From positions 1 to 47,401 of IMG/VR virus record IMGVR_UViG_3300034019_001476: 47,401 bases of DNA, one strand, 5' to 3'. Of the stretch, positions 25,201-32,453 are shown one piece after another. Positions within the stretch are counted from its first letter, which is position 1. Each line of letters begins with the position of its first letter. Under the pieces are notes generated by a model that worked only from the letters and a program-made list of their open reading frames with translations, was not told where the DNA came from and did no database searches. The translations under genes were made by a program, and so were the position numbers. This DNA is from a virus.

Positions 25201-27178
25201 AGTTATTATACCCTCCAGTCGTCGTAGAACTACCAGCACCAGCACCAGCAAAGAAGTTATTCGAACCAGTGGTTACAACAGCACCAGTCGTACTGTCACC
25301 TAACTTAATGTTACTATCATTAAATCCAATGGTACCACCGACTTGCAATTTAACCAGTGGATTTGTGGTTCCTACACCGACATTACCATTAAAATAAGCA
25401 CCACCACTAACTTGAAGTGGTTGTGATGAGGTTCCTGTTGCTGTTGTCGTATTAACTAAAACTTCACCCGTTGATGTAATTGCTACTCTATTTCCCGTAT
25501 TTGTTACATCTCGAATTACTAATTGAGTAGAACCTTGTATTCCAATTCTATAATGCATTAAAGAATTTTGGAATCTTAATGCAGCAACATTACTATCTCC
25601 AGTTACAACCCAAGCAGAATTTTCTCCAGAATTTCTATAAGAATAAAATGAATTTGAAGTTGATGAATTGATTTGTAATTGTGCTGTTGGATTTGTGGTC
25701 CCTATGCCAACCGAACCACTGAAATAAGCACCACCAGTGACTTGAAGATCTTGATTTGCAGTTCCAGTTGTTGCACCAGAACCAATCTTAATTGTACCAC
25801 CAGTAATTTTAAGTCTTTCATTTGCTGCTAATGTACCACCAGTGAAGAATGAAAGTGTCTTACCAATTCCAGCAACACCAATACTTAAACTTCCATCACT
25901 GGTATATAAGTATCCGTCATTGGCACCATTGATTGTCCAAGTTGACGTTGAGAATTCACTGTTGTTAATGCCTAAGTCTATAAAGTTCGTTGTATCACTA
26001 CCATTATCTGCAGTTACAACAAAGTCCGCAGAAGCAGCATTTCCAGTATTTGAGTTACGAAGATTAACCTGAGTATAATTATTCGCAAACGCAGTGAAGT
26101 CAGCAACACAGGAAGTCAGTCCGGAAAGTGCAGGAGTACCAGTTGGAGAGACTGTTAAATTATAAGGTGGATTTGTGATTCCAATGCCAAGATTTCCAGA
26201 AATATAAGAACCACCAGCAACTTGAAGTCTTTGATTTGCAGTTCCTGATGAGGTTGCAGTACCGACTAAGATACTTGAAACTACAATTGAATCATTAGTT
26301 GTTAATCCTACATTACCAGTTCTTCCATAGAATCCAGTCACTGCACTGGACGTAGCACCAGCAAAACCAATATGACGAACCTGAATGATTGTACCACTTC
26401 CAGGTGCTTCAACGAACGTCAGAACGTTTCCAATGACGCTATAAGCTCTAACAGTCGTTGCATCATCTGGATACTGAACAACACCATTGATTGTAACTAA
26501 TACGTTCTGATTGTTTGGTGGTGTTTTTGAAAGTGTGAAGTTTGTTTGAGATCCATTGCCAACGAAACTATCAACAGTATTATCACTGGTATCAAACGTT
26601 GGGTAATTGTTTGCAATGACATTACCCCAGAAGGCATCAGTGTCTACAGGAGGAACTGAAAATACAATGGTACTATCAGTTTCAATACCAAAACCATTTG
26701 AAGGTGTGGAACTGTCACTTGGTTGTTGGAGAACACCATTAATGGAGATTTGTAATTGTGCTCCTCTGGTGACTTGTGCTTTGGTTCCGTTATTATAAGT
26801 TGCTTTGAACTTTGTATTAATACCATCAAAACCAACAACTAATGTGTGAGTTGTTCCAGTTCCTAATGCTGTAAGAGTAATATTTGAATTATTATTTGCG
26901 TTTGCAAGTGATGTGGCAAGACGAATTGTATTTTGATCTACTTTTATGATATAATAGTAAGTACCAGACGTTAAACCACCAATTGCAGTTCCAGTAGTCG
27001 AATATAAAACTCTCTGACCAGTAATGAAGCGATGACCAGTCAGAGAAATGGAGGAATCAGATACTGATACAGTTGCGGATGATGCACCATCAAACGTTTG
27101 TGTGAACGTTGAAATGTCATCAAGTATTCTGAAACTATTATCTCCGCTTACCGGAAAGTTGCCGATATAAGAAGCCAT
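22280..27178 (-). CDS. Giant repeat fibre protein D with C1q-like tip (1632 aa)
   Basis: The N-terminal ~640 residues are a mosaic. A virion-attachment-type start (MASYIGNFPVSGDNSFRILD) is followed by VDSFVGNGSQTNFTLSKTPP and several modules ending GIGxTNP. About 38 repeat units follow at residues ~640-1290, then the same cap as in fibre protein A. The last ~130 residues look like a C1q/TNF-type jelly roll: FIATKSSGQTL, VVSFDTEVIDIGSNYSS, NKFTAPVSGTYQFQF, SLKKNGSGFY, LSANDYVEAEIF and a final GTFSGYLVG. C1q-like domains are trimeric binding tips, which would fit receptor contact. There is no S74 domain. Confidence 0.8.
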   Translation of the reverse strand: MASYIGNFPVSGDNSFRILDDISTFTQTFDGASSATVSVSDSSISLTGHRFITGQRVLYSTTGTAIGGLTSGTYYYIIKVDQNTIRLATSLANANNNSNITLTALGTGTTHTLVVGFDGINTKFKATYNNGTKAQVTRGAQLQISINGVLQQPSDSSTPSNGFGIETDSTIVFSVPPVDTDAFWGNVIANNYPTFDTSDNTVDSFVGNGSQTNFTLSKTPPNNQNVLVTINGVVQYPDDATTVRAYSVIGNVLTFVEAPGSGTIIQVRHIGFAGATSSAVTGFYGRTGNVGLTTNDSIVVSSILVGTATSSGTANQRLQVAGGSYISGNLGIGITNPPYNLTVSPTGTPALSGLTSCVADFTAFANNYTQVNLRNSNTGNAASADFVVTADNGSDTTNFIDLGINNSEFSTSTWTINGANDGYLYTSDGSLSIGVAGIGKTLSFFTGGTLAANERLKITGGTIKIGSGATTGTANQDLQVTGGAYFSGSVGIGTTNPTAQLQINSSTSNSFYSYRNSGENSAWVVTGDSNVAALRFQNSLMHYRIGIQGSTQLVIRDVTNTGNRVAITSTGEVLVNTTTATGTSSQPLQVSGGAYFNGNVGVGTTNPLVKLQVGGTIGFNDSNIKLGDSTTGAVVTTGSNNFFAGAGAGSSTTTGGYNNFFGINAGRYNTTGCYNNFFGRITGQCNATGNANNFIGNAAGRYNTFGSCNNFFGFQAGRNNTTACFNNFFGNQAGRSNTTGSHNTFIGNNAGYFNTTGQYNNFFGALAGYCNTTGINNNFIGRCAGLSNTFGAYNNFFGNLAGYCNTTGCNNNFFGCRAGFSNTTGSNNNFIGNKSGTSNTFGSSNFFVGSYAGSGNTTGNNNTFFGDRAGRFNSTGSYNIFIGQIGGYCNTFGSHNNFLGRYAGNRNTTGNNNNFIGQCAGYCNTTGSCNNFFGMCAGFSNTTGVNNNFMGRSAGRYNTTGTNNNFFGFQAGHCNTTGDHNNFIGRCTGFSNTFGGDNNFFGNAAGCSNTTGNFNNFFTSQAGRFNTTGNCNNFIGVNAGYCNTFGNNNNFMGAFGGYKNTTGSCNNFFGNSTGFSNTTGNNNTFIGQCAGYSNTFGNYNNFIGLRTGFCNTTGVRNNFIGVSAGLCNTTGSYNNFFGSSAGRYNTTGNNNNFIGQGAGYCNTFGGCNNFLGTFAGYANTTGCNNNFFGYYGGYKTTTGTFNNFLGFNAGRENTTGSNNNFFGYLAGASNTTGNNNNFFGNIAGYANTTGCYNNFFGRYAGGKTTTGSCNTFLGRYAGCSVTTGSNNIALGNNAQVPSATGSCQLAIGAGGVNWIYGTSSGNIGVGLTNPTSKLEAVDLAATPSVAPVIFIQRPNNIIPGSIAPTNAELRIKGHSSNYKIYVEDHSSNSLLAVTGAGNVGVGLTNPFSKLQINYSSSTAYSATATPQTANAITLLNTNTTATTTFSGIALGNARNGNTAFVGIECVGTGNDTTALAFKTQSAGPVFAEVARFDSSGRLTLPYQPAFIATKSSGQTLTQSVNNVVSFDTEVIDIGSNYSSNKFTAPVSGTYQFQFTCMGSSPNAGYLRMSLKKNGSGFYGTTYATITISAYESIVTSSLINLSANDYVEAEIFPTMTSFALDNTGTFSGYLVG
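23305..25258 (-). repeat. 51-bp coding repeat array, about 38 units
   Basis: The shortest of the five arrays, with the same 17-residue unit. The count is estimated from length. Confidence 0.85.
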
Positions 27179-27192
27179 TATGGTTTTTTAGA

Positions 27193-27200
27193 TATTTATA
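27193..27200 (-). promoter_or_regulatory. T4-type late promoter (TATAAATA)
   Basis: An exact minus-strand TATAAATA overlaps the end of the preceding fibre gene, 14 bases before the ATG at 27178, with the leader CTAAAAAACCATA and no Shine-Dalgarno. Confidence 0.7.
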
Positions 27201-30200
27201 GACCTGCAGCGTCTAAACGAGCACGGATTTCATTGTTTTCATTTTGAAGAGTTTGTACTGTTTCTTTGAGTTCTGTGTTTTCTTGATCGAGTTCTTTGAT
27301 TGCGTTGATCATAATAGGAATTAAGTTTGTTGCACCTAATGTGTACTGGTTTGGATCATTGGTATCAACAAGATTTGTATATGGAGCATTGTACTGCTCT
27401 ACTGTTTCTAGGACTTCTTGTGCAATAAAACCAATTGCTTCCTTACCTTTATCGGCATCAGTGTGTCTATGATTCCACTTAAACTTACGTGGTTTGACAC
27501 CTTTTAAGAAATCACGACCAAGTGATAATGGTTGAATATCAGTTTTATCTCTTTGGTCGGAAGTGAATGTCCAAGAAGTTGCGGCACCTTGGAAACGTGC
27601 TGTGTTTGTTCCGTTCCAAAGAGTAACTTCATTAGATACTGATGAACTTGAAGTTTGACCACTAGAACCAATTACAACATTATTGGAACCTGTGACATTA
27701 TTGCAACCCGCATAACGACCTAAGAATGTGTTGTTAGAACCACTGGTAGTTTTACCTCCTGCATACCAACCCATAAAAGTGTTAGCTGCTCCAGTGGAGT
27801 TGCAAAGTCCTGCATTAATACCAACAAAAGTACCTAAACATGCTGTAGTGTTATTACGTCCTGCATTAGTGCCAAAGAAACTGTTGTAACATCCTACAGT
27901 ATTAGCACATCCTGTGCGGAAACCGAAGAAGGTATTATAAGAACCAGTGGTATTATTAAATCCAGCGCAGTGTCCTATAAAGACATTGTGGTTTCCCGTA
28001 GTGTTGAAACGTCCAGCAGCACATCCAAGAAAAACGTTATATTGTCCAGTGGTGTTTGCACGTCCTGCATTATATCCACCGAAGAAATTATGACCTCCTG
28101 TGGTATTAGAAAGTCCTGCATAACGACCAAAGAAATTATTCATTTGTCCGGTCGTATTAGAACAACCAGCATTCTGTCCTATAAAGTTGTTGAAGCTTCC
28201 TGTGGTGTTTTTGCATCCTGCATAACGACCAAAAAAGTTATTATGACTTCCTGTGGTGTTGCAAAGACCTGCTTTATATCCACCAAAGAAATTAAATGAT
28301 CCTGTGGTATTAAAACGTCCTGGAGTATATCCAATAAAAATATTGGCACATCCTGTAGTATTAGAACGTCCTGCATAAACACCAAAGAAGTTATTATAAC
28401 ATCCTGTGGTATTTGCACATCCTGCAAGACTTCCAAAGAAATTATTAAGTCTACCAGTTGTATTAGAATATCCAGCACACAGTCCTATAAAGGTATTGTT
28501 GTCTCCTGTGGTGTTGCAACGTCCTGCACGAAAACCAAAGAAGTTATTAAAAGATCCAGTAGTATTAGCGCGTCCAGCGTCATTGCCCAAGAAATTATTA
28601 TTACATCCTGTAGAATTTACACATCCTGCTTCTGCACCAAAAAAGTTATTTTGATTTCCTGTAGTATTAAGTAATCCAGCACTACGTCCAAAGAAAACAT
28701 TGTATCCACCAGAAGTATTGCAACATCCTGCTTGATTTCCTACAAAGATATTATTACTTCCTGTAGTATTATAACGACCAGTACACTTACCTATAAAAAC
28801 GTTAAAACTTCCAATTGTAGTATTGCATCCAGAATCATTACCAATAAAAATATTCTGAGTTCCAGTGGTATTGGCGAAACCAGCATTTTGTCCAAAGAAG
28901 TTGTTGTGAGATCCTGTAGTGTTACAGAAACCAGAACGATTGCCAAAGAAATTATTATGATTTCCAGTGGTATTAAAACGTCCCGCTTCAAGACCAAAGA
29001 AGTTATTGTATGTGCCCGTAGTATTGCAGCATCCTGCTTCTTGTCCTAAGAACGTATTAAAATTACCAGTAGTATTACTATATCCAGCAAGATTGCCAAC
29101 AAAGAAGTTACTGCAACCAAAAGTATTACAATATCCAGTACATCTTCCAATAAATGTATTTTGATTTCCTGTAGTATTGCAACGCCCAGCATTGAACCCA
29201 AAGAAATTATTATAACAACCAGTAGTATTTTCTCTTCCTGCTGTATTTCCTATAAAGTTATTGTGACATCCTCCAGTATTGCACTGACCTGCATTGAGAC
29301 CAATGAAATTATTTCTTGAACCGAATGTGTTATTTTGCCCAGCATAAGCACCAATGAAGTTATTGAATATACCCGTAGTATTACAACGTCCAGCATATGA
29401 TCCAAAGAAATTATTAAAACATCCAAAAGTATTAGAATATCCAGCACACTGTCCTATAAAGTTATTATTGTTTCCTGTGGTGTTAGAACGTCCCGCCTGA
29501 CATCCAAAAAAGTTATTATTATTACCAAAAGTATTGCAATATCCAGCACACTGTCCTATAAAGTTGTTGTTGTTTCCTGTGGTGTTTGAATTTCCTGCAC
29601 TAATACCAAAGAAGTTATTGCAAGAACCAGTCGTGTTACATATTCCTGCACTATTACCAATAAAGTTATTATTATTTCCTGTGGTGTTACAACGTCCAGC
29701 ATCAACGCCAAAGAAATTATTATAGCAACCAGTAGTATTATCACGCCCTGCACGTAACCCAAAGAAGTTATTAAAGCTTCCAGTGGTATTAGAATATCCA
29801 GCACACTGACCTATAAAGTTGTTGTTGGATCCTGTGGTATTATATCTTCCCGCATAACGACCAAAGAAATTATTATTAGATCCTGTGGTGTTATATCTTC
29901 CAGCACGGTTTCCAAAGAAATTGTTATTAGATCCTGTAGTATTACAGCATCCGGCAACAAGACCAAAGAAGTTATTATAACATCCAGTAGTATTTGCACA
30001 TCCTGCTCCGCCTCCAAAGAAATTATTATATCTTCCAAAAGTGTTGCAAAGACCAGCATTAGTCCCTATGAAGTTATTATCTTGTCCAGTGGTGTTTTCA
30101 AATCCAGCGCAAACACCTATAAAGATATTTTGAACTCCAATAGTGTTTTTATATCCAGCACACAGTCCTATGAAATTATTGCAACTTCCTGTGGTGTTGA

Positions 30201-32118
30201 GTGCTCCTGCATTACGACCAAAAAAGTTATTATAAGAACCAGTAGTGTTTTTGCAACCTGCATAAAAACCAATAAAAGTGTTAAAACTTCCTGTAGTATT
30301 ATAAAAACCTGCGCCACGACCAAAGAAGTTATTATTATATCCTGTTGTATTACAAAGTCCAGCATTAGTGCCAATGAAGTTATTATTAATTCCAGTAGTA
30401 TTGAAACGACCTGCATTACGTCCAAAGAAATTATTATAAGCACCAAAAGTATTAGCAAATCCAGCACACTGTCCTATAAAAGTGTTGTTGGATCCTGTGG
30501 TATTGGAGAAACCAGCACGGCAACCAAAAAAGTTATTATTACATCCAGTAGTATTACAAGCTCCTGCACAGAATCCAAGGAAGTTATTATAAGCACCAAA
30601 AGTATTAGCAAATCCAGCACACTGTCCTATGAAGTTATTATTGGTTCCTGTGGTGTTAGAACGTCCTGCCTGTGAACCAAAAAAGTTATTATAACAACCA
30701 GTAGTATTGCAACCTGCCTGAAGACCTAAGAAGTTATTATTACTTCCTGTTGTTGCTAACCTTCCTGCATAACGACCGATAAAAATATTATTGATTCCTG
30801 TAGTATTACAAAGTCCTGCGTGAAGTCCAAAGAAGTTATTATAACCACCAAAAGTATTACAAAGTCCAGCACACTGTCCTATAAAGGTGTTGTTGGATCC
30901 TGTGGTGTTGCAGAAACCAGCAGAACAACCAAAAAAGTTATTGTTGGATCCTGTGGTATTAGAATATCCAGCACACAGTCCTATGAAATTATTGCAACTT
31001 CCTGTGGTGTTACAGTATCCAGAATAACGACCAAAGAAGTTATTGTTAGAACCTGTGGTATTCGATTGTCCTGCAAGAATACCAAAAAAGTTATTGTATG
31101 AACCAAAAGTATTGGAATATCCTGCTTGGTTTCCTATAAAGTTGTTGTTGGTTCCTGTGGTGTTGCAATATCCTGTATTATTACCAAAGAAGTTATTGTG
31201 GGATCCTGTGGTATTATAACGCCCTGCCCAAAAACCAATAAAAGTATTACTACATCCCGTGGTATTGCAAATACCAGCACCACATCCAAAGAAATTATTG
31301 TGACATCCTGTGGTATTAGAAAATCCTGCATAACGACCAAAGAAGTTGTTAAAACAACCTGTGGTGTTACAACGTCCTGCAGAACATCCTAAAAAGTTAT
31401 TAAAACAACCAAAAGTATTATAACGTCCTGCTGATTGCCCTATAAAAATATTAGAACTGCCAGTAGTATTACAACTACCAGCATTAAGTCCAAAGAAATT
31501 ATTAGCTTGCCCAAAAGTATTAGAAAATCCAGCACACTGACCTATAAAGTTATTGTTGACTCCTGTGGTGTTGCTTTGTCCTGCACTACATCCAAAGAAG
31601 TTATTGTTTGATCCTGTGGTATTAGAACATCCAGCACACAGTCCTATAAAGTTGTTGAAACTTCCTGTGGTGTTTGTGTTTCCTGCACGACGACCAAAAA
31701 AGTTATTGTTACAACCAGTGGTATTATAAAGACCTGCATTTGGACCGATAAAAATATTAGCATTTGCAGTAGTCGTAGAACTACCAGCACCAACACCAGC
31801 AAAGAAATTATTCTGACCACCACTTAAACTGCTACCAGTGGTTGTATCTCCAATTCTAATATTTGCAGTAGAACCAAAAGATACTTGAGTGAATGTAGCA
31901 ACACCAGTGATATTCAGATCTGCAAACGTATTAGGTCCAGAAGAAATTGCAGTTTCAATTGTCGCTGCTGTTGTAGCGTCTAGCGACGTAATGTTCTGAA
32001 GTTGTCTTTCAGAACTGATAACTTGTGTTGAACCAATGGATAAGGTTCTTACACTCGTAACACCAACACTAAAATTATCGTCTTGAACGTTATCTCCGCT
32101 AATTCTAGTTAATGGCAT
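27196..32118 (-). CDS. Giant repeat fibre protein E with S74 chaperone (1640 aa)
   Basis: Residues 1-100 share modules with fibre protein A (IGSTQVISSERQLQNITSLD; GVATFTQVSFGSTANIRIGD). About 81 repeat units follow from NFFAGVGAGSSTTTA to about residue 1480. The C-terminal ~150 residues are an S74 chaperone with TFTSDQRDKTDIQPL (Ser-Asp cleavage site), GRDFLKGVKPRKFKWNH, EAIGFIAQEVLETV and a coiled coil ending RARLDAAGL, the same last six residues as protein B. Its ATG follows the stop of the 108-aa gene as TGATATG with GGAG about ten bases upstream, so unlike its siblings it appears translationally coupled. Confidence 0.85.
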   Translation of the reverse strand: MPLTRISGDNVQDDNFSVGVTSVRTLSIGSTQVISSERQLQNITSLDATTAATIETAISSGPNTFADLNITGVATFTQVSFGSTANIRIGDTTTGSSLSGGQNNFFAGVGAGSSTTTANANIFIGPNAGLYNTTGCNNNFFGRRAGNTNTTGSFNNFIGLCAGCSNTTGSNNNFFGCSAGQSNTTGVNNNFIGQCAGFSNTFGQANNFFGLNAGSCNTTGSSNIFIGQSAGRYNTFGCFNNFLGCSAGRCNTTGCFNNFFGRYAGFSNTTGCHNNFFGCGAGICNTTGCSNTFIGFWAGRYNTTGSHNNFFGNNTGYCNTTGTNNNFIGNQAGYSNTFGSYNNFFGILAGQSNTTGSNNNFFGRYSGYCNTTGSCNNFIGLCAGYSNTTGSNNNFFGCSAGFCNTTGSNNTFIGQCAGLCNTFGGYNNFFGLHAGLCNTTGINNIFIGRYAGRLATTGSNNNFLGLQAGCNTTGCYNNFFGSQAGRSNTTGTNNNFIGQCAGFANTFGAYNNFLGFCAGACNTTGCNNNFFGCRAGFSNTTGSNNTFIGQCAGFANTFGAYNNFFGRNAGRFNTTGINNNFIGTNAGLCNTTGYNNNFFGRGAGFYNTTGSFNTFIGFYAGCKNTTGSYNNFFGRNAGALNTTGSCNNFIGLCAGYKNTIGVQNIFIGVCAGFENTTGQDNNFIGTNAGLCNTFGRYNNFFGGGAGCANTTGCYNNFFGLVAGCCNTTGSNNNFFGNRAGRYNTTGSNNNFFGRYAGRYNTTGSNNNFIGQCAGYSNTTGSFNNFFGLRAGRDNTTGCYNNFFGVDAGRCNTTGNNNNFIGNSAGICNTTGSCNNFFGISAGNSNTTGNNNNFIGQCAGYCNTFGNNNNFFGCQAGRSNTTGNNNNFIGQCAGYSNTFGCFNNFFGSYAGRCNTTGIFNNFIGAYAGQNNTFGSRNNFIGLNAGQCNTGGCHNNFIGNTAGRENTTGCYNNFFGFNAGRCNTTGNQNTFIGRCTGYCNTFGCSNFFVGNLAGYSNTTGNFNTFLGQEAGCCNTTGTYNNFFGLEAGRFNTTGNHNNFFGNRSGFCNTTGSHNNFFGQNAGFANTTGTQNIFIGNDSGCNTTIGSFNVFIGKCTGRYNTTGSNNIFVGNQAGCCNTSGGYNVFFGRSAGLLNTTGNQNNFFGAEAGCVNSTGCNNNFLGNDAGRANTTGSFNNFFGFRAGRCNTTGDNNTFIGLCAGYSNTTGRLNNFFGSLAGCANTTGCYNNFFGVYAGRSNTTGCANIFIGYTPGRFNTTGSFNFFGGYKAGLCNTTGSHNNFFGRYAGCKNTTGSFNNFIGQNAGCSNTTGQMNNFFGRYAGLSNTTGGHNFFGGYNAGRANTTGQYNVFLGCAAGRFNTTGNHNVFIGHCAGFNNTTGSYNTFFGFRTGCANTVGCYNSFFGTNAGRNNTTACLGTFVGINAGLCNSTGAANTFMGWYAGGKTTSGSNNTFLGRYAGCNNVTGSNNVVIGSSGQTSSSSVSNEVTLWNGTNTARFQGAATSWTFTSDQRDKTDIQPLSLGRDFLKGVKPRKFKWNHRHTDADKGKEAIGFIAQEVLETVEQYNAPYTNLVDTNDPNQYTLGATNLIPIMINAIKELDQENTELKETVQTLQNENNEIRARLDAAGL
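27670..31812 (-). repeat. 51-bp coding repeat array, about 81 units
   Basis: 17-residue units, estimated count. It shares tracts of identical DNA with the array at 17325-21472 (31325-31423 and 29674-29748), and a long protein block (from CFNNFLGCSAGRCNTTG onward) occurs in both with few changes. Confidence 0.85.
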
Positions 32119-32119
32119 A

Positions 32120-32446
32120 TCAGGTCATCTCCAGAATCGATAAGCTTGCGTCTAAACTTGAATTAACATCACTGATTGCAGTTAAACTATCATTTGCTTC
32201 CATAATAATTTTGTTTCCCTGCATTACTTCCAGTGAAGAACCTTGTGGAATTGGAACATTCTTAATCAAACTCACACTATCGGTATTTGTTCTTGAAATA
32301 CCTACCGTGACATTAATACTTCCTCCAGAAATATTTGCTAATGTCAGACCAATAATTGTGGTCATTGTTGCGGATGGAACAGTATAAATCCCAACAGTGC
32401 TTACGCCGATGTTTGTTTTTGTTCGTAACCGGAATACATTTGCCAT
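32120..32446 (-). CDS. Small structural protein, 108 aa
   Basis: Starts MANVFRLRTKTNIGVSTVGIYTVPSATMTTIIGLTLAN. The pattern GIYT(V/A)P, a beta-rich core, N(V/F)P(I/V) and a late LEVMQGNKIIMEANDSL block are shared with the 113-aa protein at 40311-40652, so the two are paralogues. Each directly precedes a fibre gene on the transcript. I take it to be a small virion or fibre-base protein, but the sequence alone does not prove that. Its stop overlaps the ribosome site of fibre protein E. Confidence 0.6.
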   Translation of the reverse strand: MANVFRLRTKTNIGVSTVGIYTVPSATMTTIIGLTLANISGGSINVTVGISRTNTDSVSLIKNVPIPQGSSLEVMQGNKIIMEANDSLTAISDVNSSLDASLSILEMT

Positions 32447-32453
32447 TTATAGT

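Noticed and set aside
24116-25303. A 395-codon open frame on the plus strand and dozens of shorter ones throughout the fibre arrays
   Set aside because: They are mirror readings of the 51-bp repeats, whose composition lacks stops in several frames; the peptides are themselves 17-residue repeats with no starts, ribosome sites or promoters of their own.
8590-31812. CRISPR-like array of regular repeats
   Set aside because: The 51-bp period is continuous coding sequence in one frame, without spacers or leader.
8590-31812. Diversity-generating retroelement variable region
   Set aside because: Variable slots suggest hypervariation, but slots include Gln, Lys, Trp and Glu codons not expected from adenine-directed change, and no reverse transcriptase or template repeat lies in the window.
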